A DNA stretch of 64,000 nt, taken from positions 35,358,997 through 35,422,996 of the forward strand of contig NC_087156.1 in the NCBI RefSeq assembly GCF_035594125.1, in the 5' to 3' direction. Both the position numbers and the translations under genes were made by a program. The notes beneath the pieces are model-generated. The model did not search any database, was not told the origin of the DNA, and saw nothing but the letters and a program-made list of their open reading frames with translations. Shown here piece by piece: positions 38,876-53,174 of this stretch (its first letter is position 1; each line of letters begins with the position of its first letter). Source of the DNA: Scylla paramamosain (taxonomy: Eukaryota; Arthropoda; Malacostraca; Decapoda; Portunidae).

Positions 38876-39212
38876 AAGAGAGAGAGAGAGAGAGAGTATG
38901 AGGTGAAGAAAGTTTATTGCCCTAACTTGGTAGAGATTGGCTGAATGGTGTGACTCTTGGTGAATTTCAGATAGCAACTGCTTCTCATTTTTATATAGGT
39001 TAATTGACAGATATTTATTATAAACCACAGGAAAGCTTGCATTTATTTTACTTCATTTGCCTTCATTTTACTATTTACATTCAAAATGTTCTTTACTAAA
39101 TTTTAAAAATTTCTTTGTCCATTCATATTTTTCATGCCTATACCAGTTTTTATTTGTATACAAGATGCTTAACTGTTCACCCAAGTTTAACTTTGAGACC
39201 TGTTATTTGCAG

Positions 39213-39369
39213 GCATTTGCATGGTTCAGTGACCTTTTAGTGGAGCATGCAGAGATCTTCTGGTCCCTGTTTGCTGTGGACATGGACCAAGTATTAGCAG
39301 AACAACCCCCTGATACCTGGGACTCCTTCCCACTCTTCCAGATACTAAATGACTACCTAAGAACAGATG
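39213..39369 (+). CDS. Cadps: Cadps exon, [16 protein letters not shown] segment (MUN region)
   Basis: The 157 nt hold 52 codons plus one base: [20 protein letters not shown], then [20 protein letters not shown] and [12 protein letters not shown]. These are hallmark CAPS sequences of the MUN region, which interacts with the syntaxin/SNARE machinery in vesicle priming. The acceptor is ATTTGCAG at 39212 and the donor GTAAGT at 39370. The exon starts in phase 0 and ends in phase 1. The reading continues directly from EEHHAE of the exon at 9300-9412 when no microexon is inserted. Confidence 0.97.
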
Positions 39370-39976
39370 GTAAGTTTTCCTGTGTTTGGACTCAGATTAA
39401 AGAAAACTTGATAGAATCAATCTTGAGTATTATGAGTGCAAAATAATGGTGAGTAGAAAATGATTATAACATTATCAAGTGCATCTAAAGTTATAATATA
39501 CATAGTGTATCTTAGTAGTCTGAAGGATACAGTTTTTTTCCAAGATATTAAATATCTCTGGTTGATGTCCATTGCAATCTTTGCACTTGGAATAACTCCA
39601 ATGAAGGAAAAGGAATGGATGATGGGGGAAAGAGAGGCAATATAATATAATGAGGTGGTTGTCATATGGAAAAGTTGCCTTATTTATTTATTTTTATTTA
39701 TTAATTTATTTATTTTGTTTAATTACTTATTATTCTTATTTATTTTTTGTATTTAATGGAAACTGAGAAACACAGTTCTGTATAAATAGTCTTTCAAAAC
39801 TGCTGCCTATTAAAATTTATTTCAAGAATTGGCTCTTTATTTATTTATTTTTTTTTTTTTATTCACCCTATAGAGACTGTTATTCCTAAACAAATTTATT
39901 AATGTTGAAGGTCAGGAGTCAAATATGCACATCTTTAAATACTGCAAAATTAAATGCAGCTATGTTATTTATTGAT

Positions 39977-40064
39977 GATTTATATAAATTGATGTTTTCA
40001 TATAAATTGTGAAATTGTATGATTTATATAAATTGATGTTTTCATATAAATTGTGAAATTGTAA
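39977..40064. repeat. 44-bp tandem duplication
   Basis: Two adjacent copies start GATTTATATAAATTGATG and differ only in the last base. This looks like a recent local duplication. Confidence 0.9.
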
Positions 40065-40322
40065 AGGTAAAAGAAACTTATCTTTGATAATTCAAGTTAT
40101 GATGCTCAAGATTTTGTATTGAGCTGGTTTTTAGTAGATCAGGGAAATTAAGTGGTCAAGACTGATATAAAGATTTAAAGAACAAAGCGGTAAATTGAAA
40201 GTAATAAACTATAGTAGTGGAGATCAACTAATGTGACCTGAAAATATAAACAAGTTGGTTTCTGTATTGCAGTTGAAGGAAAGAATAGGCAGAAAAATAT
40301 GGCTGAGAAATTATACACATAA

Positions 40323-41050
40323 GGGTCGTTTTGAAAGCAATGATATCAGGCTTCATGTGTCTAAAACATGAATCATCAACATAAGATTAGCTGTCTTCAG
40401 AATTGCTTCATGCAATAATCATAGCATGCAATGCACTTTTTATCACCTACTAGTGATGGAAAGTTCTTTGCCATGTTAAAGACACCATCATAATGATAGC
40501 TTGAGTACTGGATGTAAAATGAAGAGTTTTTTTTCACCTCAGGGAATAAAAAGAAGCACACGAAGCCAGATCCAGTGAATAGGGCGGAGGGCTTATCATT
40601 TCCACACCATGTCATCAAGAGTCTGCTGTGCAACTTGTGACTGGTGAGCTGGTGCATTGTCCTAATGCAGTATCCATCTTGTCTCATTTTTTGCTGACCT
40701 CAAGGCCTAATGGCCCTTTTTTGGATGAGATTATACTCTTTAATAATGGCACCAGTTTAGTCCAGTGTATTTGTGGATAGAGGATACCTTTTTCCAGTAC
40801 CTTAAATCTTATGTAAAACCATTTTTCTTGAAGAGTCATTGTTAGAGATCTTACCCCCGATTATGTATATTTCAATACCATCTCAGCTATGGAACTTGAC
40901 TTGTTCATCAGTGTTCAGTAACATATGTATAGCACATCCAAGCCAGGTGGACAGAAATATGTTCCGAGTTGCAATGATGTACTGTTTGCAAGTAGAGAGA
41001 TGGTGATTTTTCTCATTAGAAAATGATATCATGTACTTTCAAAACAACCC
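40323..41050 (-). pseudogene. Decayed mariner element, - strand
   Basis: The ends are near inverted repeats: GGGTCGTTTTGAAAGCA at the left and the complement of GGGTTGTTTTGAAAGTA at the right. The - strand translation near 40690-40520 resembles the mariner transposase block before the last catalytic Asp (a DNAPAHTS-like segment read as TMHQLTSHKLHS, and FFLFPEVKKN). It is about 730 bp against about 1.3 kb for an intact mariner, so it is truncated and frameshifted. Confidence 0.7.
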
Positions 41051-42397
41051 AAGTGCAAGCTTTTGTAATGCTTCTGTATGCAAGCCATTCAAATATATTC
41101 CAATAATAATGTGTAAATGCTCAGTAAAATCAAAGGGCAGTGTTATGGAAAACCTACCCATCTGATATTTAGTAACCGATTCATTGGTTATATTGTATTG
41201 TAGTTTAGGTCCTGTTGGACTACACACTAAATTGTCTTCAGTGATTGCGTTCAAAAGTCTACTGTAACTGAGGGAACTACAGGTTGGCAGCAACTGTCAA
41301 ATCTATGAGGCTGCCACTCCTTTTACCAACCCATGGAGAAGGGAATATAATATACATTAAATCAACTCTTCCTTGCAGAGAAAGAATCACAACCCACATG
41401 CTAGGGGGGCACAATTAGGACAGAGGACAAACTGGGATGAGTCTTGTAATATTCTGTGGACAACCTCCCACATAATGGGCCAAAGCCCACACCAAACAGA
41501 ATATTATATCCTTCTGCACATGAATAGTCTATATGCAGTCCCCTGGAGGAATACAGACAGCCACACGCACACAGAATTATGAAGTCCTCTGGCTTCAGAG
41601 CTCCCAGCAGCAAGTTCTGAAAGCCAGTCACATTTAACATCACAAAAACATTAATGACACAAGTACACCACAACAGACAGGGCTGGGATGATCAGAGAAC
41701 CAGACCCAGGCTCCCAACAAAACACAAACTACTAGGATGCCATGATGGAGAGGATGAGACTCATAGCCCACCACAATTTGACTGGCATAACACTCAGCCA
41801 GGCCTGTGACTGGTGCTTATCCTACCTAGCAAAGGCAGGGGCATACTGCTGCTAACACTCAGGCAATAGTTACTAATAATGGCCCTCTAACTTATCCCTC
41901 TGACTCATGTGCCAGTGCTCCATCATTCAAGCAAGCTATCTGTGTCCTTTCCTTATGACAACAAGTACCTGACTGGACAAAGACAATGGGATGCATCTTC
42001 CAGCCATTGCATGCTCCCTCAGATGCATGGGAGTGAGTCACATGACATAGGAAAAAGGGGCAGGTAACAGGGAAGGAACGAGGGAGGGCAGGAGTATGGC
42101 AGGTAACTGCCATACACTCAGTCATCCTCGCTTATGCTTGCTCTTAAAGGACTAAAGTCTTGCAAAAATTATTGTGCACTTATGGGAGGGACTGGGTGAA
42201 ATTTAATGAGTCTGAGGGGAGAGACCAACCCTTCTATTATATTATATATTGAGCTCAATAGGAAGGGACAAAGGGAAGTTGACAAAATTAATATAGGAAG
42301 AAAACTAGGAAGACATGTGAGTTTTTAAAGTAAACTTGAGAGTGCAGGCAGGTATTCATCATGCCTCTGGCATCTTCTGTCTTCCTCTCGCTCTTAC

Positions 42398-43595
<1,198 letters not shown>

Positions 43596-43689
43596 CTAGA
43601 ACAGTTCTAGAACAAAGTTACTTGATTTCAAATATTAAAAGACATAGCAAAAGCTGCTGTTTATTACTAATTAATAGTTTCTGTAATTG

Positions 43690-45246
43690 ATAATTCTGTA
43701 ATTTATCTGTGCTGTATACCTCTCACCTAACTCCTCTGTCTATAAGAAATTCTTTGACTACTTAACTTCCAAAGTGGAGCACATTCTGACCCTCTTCCCT
43801 TTTGCAGAGATCTCCATTCTTGGAGACTTCAATGTTCACCACCCTTCACTGACCATCCTGGTGAACTAGCCAACAACTTTGCTATCCTCCATGACCTAGA
43901 GCAATTGGTGCAACACCCTACTCATATTCCTGACCATCTTGGAGATACGCCCAACATTCTTGACCTTTTCCTGACCTCTAATCCTTCTGCTTATACTGTC
44001 ACCCTTTCTTCTCCGTTGGGCTCCTCCGATCACAATCTCATATCTTTATCTTGTCCTATCACTCCAATCCCTCCTCAGGATCCCCCTAAGCAAAGGTGCC
44101 TCTGGCATTTTGCCTCTGCTAGTTGGGGGGACCTGAGGAGGTATTTTGCTGATTTTCCTTGGAATGACTACTGCTTGTGTGTCAGAGACCCGTCTTTGTG
44201 TGCTGAGCGCATAACAGAGGTGATAGTGTCTGGCATGGAGGCATACATTCCTCACTCTTTTTCTCGTCCTAAACCTTCTAAACCTTGGTTTAACACAGCT
44301 TGTTCTCGTGCTATACATGATAGAGAGGTGGCCCACAAAAGGTATTTAAGCCTTCCATCACCAGAATCTCATGCACTTTATATTTCTGCCCAGAACCATG
44401 CCAAGTCTGTTCTCCAACTAGCCAAAAACTCCTTCATTAACAGAAAATGTCAAAATGTTCCTATTGCTTTAATTTCCTGCCTGTCTAAAGTTTTAGAATC
44501 TATCCTCGACAGGAAGATTCTTAAAAATCTATCACTTCACAACCTTCTATCTGATCGCCAGTATGGGTTCCGTCAAGGCCGCTCTACTGGTGATCTTCTG
44601 GCTTTCCTTACTGAGTCTTGGTCATCCTCTTTTAGAGATTTTGGTGAAACTTTTGCTGTTGCCTTGGACATATCAAAAGCTTTTGATAGAGTCTGGCACA
44701 AAGCTTTGATTTCCAAACTATCCTCCTACGGTTTCTATCCTTCTCTCTGTAACTTCATCTCAAGTTTCCTTTCTGACCATTCTATTGCTGCTGTGGTAAA
44801 CGGTCACTGTTCTTCTCCTAAATCTATTAACAGTGGCGTTCCTCAGGGTTCTGTCCTGTCACCCACTCTCTTCTTATTATTCATTAATGATCTTCTAAAC
44901 CAAACTTCTTGTCCTATCCACTCCTATGCTGATGATACCACCCTGCACTTCTTCATGTCTTTTCATAGACATCCAACCTTTCAGGAGGTAAATATATCAC
45001 GCAGGGAAGCCACAGAACGCTTGACTTCTGATCTTTCTAAAATTTCTGATTGGGGCAGAGCAAACTTGGTATTGTTCAGTGCCTCAAAAACTCAATTCCT
45101 CCATCTATCAACTCGACACAACCTTCCAGACAACTATCCCCTCTTCTTCAATGACACTCAACTGTCTCCCTCTTCTACACTGAACATCCTCGGTCTGTCC
45201 TTTACTTATAATCTGAACTGGAAACTTCACATCTCATCTCTAGCTA
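43690..45246 (+). pseudogene. LINE family A, 5' part of an A/B hybrid: endonuclease and RT
   Basis: The endonuclease begins in one frame ([16 protein letters not shown] near 43805-43855), shifts frame near 43855, and is then open from 43905. Visible are [13 protein letters not shown] (endonuclease end), an in-frame internal deletion at about 44455 compared with 10715, RT motifs [52 protein letters not shown] and [12 protein letters not shown] with the catalytic Asp pair, then [20 protein letters not shown]. At 45246 the sequence switches to family B without a break in the open frame, which runs to 45539 (544 codons). The RT core reads as intact, but the endonuclease is broken and the linker deleted. 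Confidence 0.9.
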
Positions 45247-45613
45247 ATTATAAGATGGATGTTGTGGAGTTAAAGAAGTCAAAAGAGGAAGTGGATTTGG
45301 GAGTATCAGTTACTGAAAATTTGACTCTGGACAGACACATTGATAAAATTACTGGAGAGACGATGAATTTGTCAAAAAGACTAAAAATGGCATTCTCATA
45401 TTTGGATAAAGGAATGATAAAAAAAAAAATTGTTGATTTCCATGGTAAGACCAAGGTTGGAATATGTGGCAATGGTGTGGTCTCCTCATACAAAGACGAA
45501 TATTGTAAAATTAGGAAGGGTACAATGAGCAGTCACTAAGATGGTTCCAGAGTTGACCAAGTCAACCCATGAAGAGAGATTCAAAATGTTGGAAATTCCT
45601 ACCCTTGAAAATA

Positions 45614-45707
<94 letters not shown>

Positions 45708-45996
45708 TTTAATAAACATCTATAGAATGATAAATGGTATAGAAAATGTGGACAAAAAATATCTTATAAATTTAGACACACAGAGTACAAGGGGACACAG
45801 TAAGAAGTTGAAGAAAGTTAACTGTAGAAGAGACATCAAGAAGTATAGTTTTCCTCATAGAAGTATGAACAAATGGAATGAACTCAGTAAGACATTGTCA
45901 ATGCTGTAACTGTCCATGCTTTTAAGACCAAACTGGGTAGATATGGAGACAGGATACTCTGAGATTACTCCCCTCCCATAAACCACAACTAGGTAA
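45247..45996 (+). pseudogene. LINE family B, 3' part of the A/B hybrid
   Basis: This starts in frame with [20 protein letters not shown], which is the post-RT region of B. It carries a long (GA)n at 45619-45703 at the same position as the shorter (GA)n of other B copies. It ends CCACAACTAGGTAAATACAC, with a (CA)n tail at 45997-46038. Downstream frames (45541-45909) recover NKWNELS-type B motifs but are shifted. Confidence 0.88.
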
Positions 45997-45999
45997 ATA

Positions 46000-46042
<43 letters not shown>

Positions 46043-46481
46043 ACAGTAGGGTACATGACAACACATGGTCATTATAAAGTACAGTTGCAATAATGCACTG
46101 AAACAAACCAAAACTGGCATAATGAACTTTCCACGAGTGAGAGCACTGAAATTTTAATAAAAGTTTAACTGAACTAACAAACTAAAACTCACTCACCAGC
46201 TGTGCGAGCTGCTGCTAACGTACCTACCACCTGTCCCTTCCTCCCTTTTTTCTTTTCCTCTCCCTTCTTTCATCTGGTCTCAAACCTCCCTCTCTGTCAC
46301 CTCATCTCCCTCTTATCTGTCAGAGATAAGAGACAAGGGAGTGAAACCTCACTCTCTCTCTCCTCTTTATTCATTTTATGTAATTTTAGCTTCATTGTTT
46401 CTCACTCTCATATAGATAATTCCATTTTCATTCTCAATCAGTTTCATTTTATTTAGCAATCCTTAGGATTGTTCTTACTTT

Positions 46482-46482
<1 letters not shown>

Positions 46483-46557
<75 letters not shown>

Positions 46558-46578
46558 TTGTGGGAGGAAGGGGGTCAG

Positions 46579-46620
<42 letters not shown>

Positions 46621-46641
46621 TTGTGGGAGGAAGGGGGTCAG

Positions 46642-46712
<71 letters not shown>

Positions 46713-46726
46713 AGGAAGGGGGTCAG

Positions 46727-46782
<56 letters not shown>
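46483..46782. repeat. Higher-order (GA)n satellite with a 26-bp unique module
   Basis: Four (GA)n blocks alternate with three copies of ATTGTGGGAGGAAGGGGGTC plus AGGGAAG (near 46557, 46619 and 46706). The module copies are identical over their core, whereas the GA block length varies. A further (GA)n lies at 47271-47339. Confidence 0.92.
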
Positions 46783-46785
<3 letters not shown>

Positions 46786-47267
46786 AACTTAGGTGGGATT
46801 TACTGTATGTATACACATGACATCAACAATAGGTAAATGTGACCAATACTTGTCAAAGCAGCACGAAATTCATGTTGATAACGAGCGAAACTTATGATGG
46901 TAAGACTAGGACTAGGCGCGAAACTTGGGAGGGTACTGTATATATTTGTTCTGTTATCTCAAATTTATTCATGCAAATGTGCTCAGCTTCATTGTTTTCT
47001 TGTCTTCCTTACTTTACTTTACTTCCTGCTTCAAATCTTCCATCTCCTTTTGGGTGAATTCAAGACTCATTATGTCCTTTACATTTATTCGGAGGGATTT
47101 CACTTTCTCATTAATTTGTTGAAATAGCAGCTTAATGGTGCCCGGGTAAGTCTGCTCCATATACATATCCATGGTGGCTGCCAACAAATGAAACAGTCAT
47201 TGAATGAAGTGGTATAACTAGCAGAGAGGCCTAAAAATAAATCTGCTTATGAGCAAAGCCAGAGCAG

Positions 47268-47341
<74 letters not shown>

Positions 47342-47539
47342 TCATCGGCCTTTGTCGAGGTCACTCGCTGGCTGTTACACACCCACAATTAGTCTCTCAA
47401 ACATGCAGTTGACTGTGTGTCAGCCAATTCTCTTGCATCTTAAAACCTAGGATGTTCATAAAATAAAGCAAGTATTCAATAATTTTGAAATATTCCATAA
47501 CATGCAAACAGTTTTGTAAAATAAAACGAGTGTTTGATA

Positions 47540-47858
<319 letters not shown>

Positions 47859-48617
47859 AGTCCCATCTAGAAAATCACATATCCTCAGAAATCAAAGACT
47901 AAGTCACCCTAAGTTGAAAATATTCTCTGGTCAGATGCCTTTAACGCCATGGTTTAGAAGTTACAGGACATTTAAATATGAACACGCACCAATGGCAAGT
48001 GGCTGCACACAGGCTATAGTACAACATCCAGCTGATTGCTCTTGCCATATAGAATTCCTTATGTTTGCCATAAAGAGTTCCTTATTATTTGATACAATGA
48101 TACACTGTCTTCTTGTATTCCATTTCATCTTTATTTGCAAGTCTGATATGTAATCAAGTCACATCCCCAAGATGGCAACACCATTACTGCTGCCTTCCCT
48201 ACCAGCACAGCATTCCACGTTTACTGATTTGTTTCATTAGGTAGATGATGGAGGCTGCTGCCCTTCATTTAGGTGGTACAAGATATACCATAAATTACTA
48301 ATTTCTTGCCCAGAAATCAGGGGTTAACCTATGCTTGAGATCAAACTATACATGGGGATATATGGTATATTTGAGTTTTTTAAATAAAAAAAAAATGACA
48401 GTGCTCAATACTCATGAAGCAAAGGTAGTGGACTGGTAGTGCCATCCATTGCATATGGAGTAAGTTGGCCACTTCTTTTCTTCACTGCACTTAACCTTCT
48501 CAATCATTGCTGGTGGTATGCATTTAATGCTGGGTAAACTCTAGACCAGCTAGTCACCCAACATAAATCTTGATAGTAAGCTGAAATTTGAATCCTGGAC
48601 TTACTTTGTTGTACTTT

Positions 48618-48897
48618 TATTACTAAAAACTGTAACAAATACATATAATTGGAACATCACATCACTCTTAGATACTGAAGCACTGAGAGACTTTTCCAAA
48701 ACTGGCTGTGAGAAGCAATATATATGTAAGTTTAAAGAATTTGGATATTACATGAAAGGTTGACTTTTAGATCATTTCTTTAAACTTACATATATATTGC
48801 TTCTCACAGCCAGTTTTGGAAAAGTCTCTCAGTGCTTCAGTATCTAAGAGTGATGTGATGTTCCAATTATATGTATTTGTTACAGTTTTTAGTAATA
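48618..48897. repeat. Cadps: Perfect 122-bp inverted repeat with 36-bp loop
   Basis: 48618-48739 and 48776-48897 are exact reverse complements as far as can be checked by eye. The left arm starts TTACTAAAAACTGTAACAAA and the right arm ends TTTGTTACAGTTTTTAGTAA, just inside its limits. The spacer is 48740-48775. The right arm ends 98 bp before the exon at 48996, and a pyrimidine tract follows. The transcript would form a near-perfect 122-bp RNA duplex. No transposon motif is seen. Confidence 0.95.
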
Positions 48898-48995
48898 TAA
48901 GTAACTGTTTATAGTTGTTGTTTTTTTTTCTATTTATAATGAACTGAGGAATCCATGATATGGGATATTAATTTTTTTTTTTTCCCCCCCCTCAG

Positions 48996-49137
48996 ATAAC
49001 CTAAAAAATGGACGGTTTCATCAACACCTCAGAGAAACATTCGCTCCAATGGTTGTTCGATATGTGGATCTGATGGAGTCTTCAATAGCCCAATCCATCC
49101 ACAAAGGCTTCGAGAAGGAACGGTGGGAGAATAAGGG
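48996..49137 (+). CDS. Cadps: Cadps exon, [15 protein letters not shown] segment (MUN region)
   Basis: The first two bases complete the Asp codon from the previous exon. Then [38 protein letters not shown] and EKERWENK follow, plus two bases. [17 protein letters not shown] is almost invariant in the CAPS family. The acceptor is CCCCTCAG at 48995. The donor is chosen as GTTAGT at 49138 because it keeps phase 2, and the next exon at 62562 then gives Gly and [11 protein letters not shown]. This exon boundary is where vertebrate CADPS isoforms differ. Confidence 0.95.
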
Positions 49138-50079
49138 GTTAGTATGGAGGCCGTTGGTAGAAAACACACAGTCCAAGATTAATTATTTGCTTAGTAAAAT
49201 ATAATACTTTATTTATTTATTTTCTTATTTGTGTTATTTTTGTTTTATGCTTGCACTAATACATTTTTTACAGTCATACTGAAACAACATCTTTATACTA
49301 GCATTTTCTGAGAATAAGGTAACATACATTTTTTTTCTTAATATGTGAGCTGGTAAAAACTGGGATACTATCATAACAGTAATGTGATTTTTATATTGTT
49401 ATTTTTATATAATGAGAATGAACTCATGAATATGGCTACTCTGATTTCCAGGATAGAGTGAGATGTAAAGCAGCTTTCTAGAATAGACTGAAATTTAAAC
49501 CTGGAGATAGTGGTATTGAAAGTAGATCATCCCATCCTCATTAGAGTTTACTATCCTTCTAACATTTGTTGCATTAAATCAAGGTTTATTCATAATTTGG
49601 TTTAATATTCCAATTTAAATTTTGTGCATTTATGTGCATATTAATTTATATCAAAGTAATGCAACACTCAGTATCTCAATGAAGACCCAACACAGAAGAG
49701 GCTGAGTATCCTACATCAAGTTAATAAAGGTGCGCAAAATGAAAAGTCACAATGCAGATTCATGTACATACAAGTAGTGTCAGCATTCTCAAGTAACAAA
49801 GACTTCAGCTGTGATACTAGTATTACCATGGTGGGAGTATTCACACCCAAATCTGTGTAAACCTTGTGTTGGATTGTTGAGTGAGTGTAGTCAGCTATCT
49901 CTATTAGCATTGTTTGTTTCTAGTGAATTATGGAATATAAAAGAGAAATGTTTCAAAACAAATTCAAATCTCAATAGGCCATACTTGTTGTTTTGGGCAA
50001 CTACATGGGCAATTTGCACTGAGGCTTGCCTCCCTGTCATGTTTCATGTTTGTTTTTGCAGCTTTGATAGCAGGGATGT

Positions 50080-50269
<190 letters not shown>

Positions 50270-51649
50270 AAAAGACATAGGAGGCGGAGAATTAGTAGCT
50301 CCTGTCTCCATAGTCCAAAGCTTTTCCCTTAAGCTTCACATAACAGTGCTGGAATAGAGGGATGAAGATACTTGAAAAATTTCACAGAACTGCAGGGCTT
50401 ACTCAATTGCTGTATTCATTGTAGCTGAGTACATATATTGCAACACTCAAACAGTACAGCAAAAGAATGAACTCTCAGGATGCAACTGTTCATAATATTT
50501 TGTACAAAAACAAAGATTTGATGAATATCTAAGAATAAGAAATGTTAAGGCAAGATTGGTTCAGTGTACTTCACTTTCTTAAAGACCTTGTGATTAGAGC
50601 TGTCCACCCAAAAAGTTTTACAGTGAAAGGTCATAGAAAGTCACTCTCTTGCATGAAAATAAGAAATTTATGTATAAAAACAAAAATGTATCAAACTTAC
50701 AATAACCTGACCCAGCAAAAGAAACCTCCTCAAAACCAGAGTTCTGAAGAGAAACAAGGAGAGGTATGTTTGGCAAGTTTTTGATTACAAGAAAAATAAT
50801 TTTGTTGCACATCACATTTGATGTGCATGTTAAGCTAAGAAGTTCCAAACCATGTGTACCATACTTTTGACTTCAATTCAGATTTATGGTTTTACATCAG
50901 ACTCAAATGCATATGTATATACAGTATTGCTGGGCAAAATGTTTCAAGCACTTTTATGTGTTTAAATCTCCCTCTGAGTGCAGCTAACAGCTGTTGACCA
51001 GTCATTTATCAAAACCACTGCATGCTTTTGTGCCGAAGTATATGACAGAGTTGCAGGATGGGAAAGCAACTAGTGTATGTAACTGTAATAAGGACTTCAT
51101 GAAAGTTAAAGATGTATGTGTTGGTCTGTACTACTGCTGGGTAGTTGCGTTGTCTTCGTAGGCTTAGATGATCAGCCCATTATGTGATCAATGGGTTGCA
51201 TTATCATGACATCTTTTCTTATAACAATATAATTCCTCAAGACTAAAAGAGTCAACCCTATCTAAAAAAAAGAACAGCAAGGGACCATCAGGAATGTACT
51301 ATCAATGGGTCTTCCTTAGCCACTGTGCCTGGTTATGTACTTGCAGTCACATGTTATTGATGGATGTTTCTGAGACTTTAGAAAGAAGCCAACATCTGGC
51401 TTCTAAGTAGTATATATTCTTGTTTAATGCCATTGAGGAATTTATCAGTGGCATGCATGCAATTTTCTTTGCCAGGTATTTAATTAAGTTCATTACATAG
51501 TATTTTTTGGGACATTCAAAGAATGCAAGACTACTGCAAATATTATTTATTTGATATCTTATGTGAATTTTTCAATGATTATTATTTTTTTTATTATTTG
51601 TTTATTTTCTTCACATTTTGGGCATCCATCACATGTGGGCTTTGTTACT

Positions 51650-51955
51650 GGAAGCTTGGATGATTGACCTGCAGGTTTGTGTTCAGGAAGCTTGTTTGGT
51701 CATCATCATCATCAGTGAGTGGTAATGCAGACCAGATTTTTTAAGTGATGCCTGGAGGCTCATGATACTCTCCAGTATTTCCCAACACACTCACAGTTGA
51801 AGGCAGGATAGATTGTAGTATGTGGGTGCTCCTAATCTACACAGCAATAGCAGAAAAGTGGCCAGCTGTGGATGGAATCATAACTCAGGTTTCTGCATTC
51901 ACTACTCCTATGTGCTTACTATTAGGGCATCACCTTCCTAACAACCAAGAGCATT
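51650..51955 (-). mobile_element. Decayed tRNA-derived SINE, - strand
   Basis: On the - strand, CCTGAGTTATGATTCC (near 51874-51889) resembles a decayed box B of a tRNA-type promoter. It is preceded by CCCTAATAGTAAGCACATAG, which is box-A/D-arm-like, at a plausible distance. A CATCATCATCATC run lies in the body. It is strongly diverged, so the call is tentative. Confidence 0.4.
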
Positions 51956-53090
51956 GTGAAGTGTAGGGAAGGTTCATTTGACATCTTTTTGACTCCATAG
52001 TACAGTAAGGATGTATCAATAACTTTTTAGCATTGGCATATACTTAATTCTATGTAACCATAGATCTGTCTTTACAGGACATCTGTTGGCAGTATTAATG
52101 TCACTGCCCATGATTTTTCAATGACAATGACATGATCTACAGTCATTGGTGATCCTAATGATCATTCTTGAGACATTATAAGAGGTAGTTAGTCTTGCTT
52201 TAGGTTTCTGTAGTTAAGACCAAAGTCTAGGCATTTAGAGACTTATTGAAAGGAAGAGTATTTTCTGTTTGTGCATGCAATAAGGAAACTACATTTGTTG
52301 GTAGTGCAGATCTTTGCTATTGTGGGTTTTATTCAGAAGTTTTTACTGATTTATTGTAATGGATATTCTTTGTACAAGTATATAGAGAATGGTTAATTTA
52401 TGTGCTGAACTATAAAATTTATCTTGACATTGCTTCAAGAGTGTGAGATGCCAACACTAAATAGTGACCTGAAGAGGTAAATTGGCACATTTAGTTACAC
52501 TGGAGATATCATTTATCAAATCTGAGTTTGTGATTGTTCCATGAATCGAGTCTTGTTACCTGTACAGTGCATGAACACCAACTCATCTGTATGGATCTAT
52601 GGCATGCTTCTTGGAAGTCAGTCTTGTTGACTGTTTTGTTACTATAAGAAATGATTCTGCATGGAAATCAAGGGTATGCCTAGAAAACTTGTGGCTGGAA
52701 CAAATTGATTTATCTTACCTAGAGGTATTTATGATAGGAAGGTTCTATGCAGAATTCTCTCTCCAGTATTTTCTATTCCATCTTGCTATGTTTGAACAAT
52801 ACTGGCAAAGTATTATATGTATCCAACTTCTGATATTTCTTTTCATAGACAAATAATGCTCTTTTCTTAAATGTCTTTCCACTCAAACTCCTTCTAGAAT
52901 CCAGTGTATTATATTTCCTCTTCTTAAATGTTACCACTTTACATATGTCATTAACTTTCAGCTCTCTTCCTTAGCACACAGAATCAAATCATCTTCCCAT
53001 CTGTTGTAAGTTTCATGTTGTCTGGCAACAATATGGCATCATCATCATGTAGGAAACTAAAACATTTTTAGTTTTTATATGGACATGAGT

Positions 53091-53119
53091 ACACACACAC
53101 ACACATGCACATACATACA

Positions 53120-53172
<53 letters not shown>
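53091..53172. repeat. (CA)n microsatellite
   Basis: CA array with a few ATGC interruptions at its left, directly upstream of a SINE. Confidence 0.96.

Positions 53173-53174
<2 letters not shown>

Noticed and set aside
47116..47137. Short exon-like segment before the strong donor CCGG-GTAAGT in intron 4
   Set aside because: With either upstream AG (47119 or 47122) the phase-1 reading meets TAA within three codons.
50542..50784. 80-codon open frame ending near a GTATGT donor at 50764
   Set aside because: No acceptor of quality in the required phase and no CAPS-like sequence. Length is within chance for AT-rich DNA.
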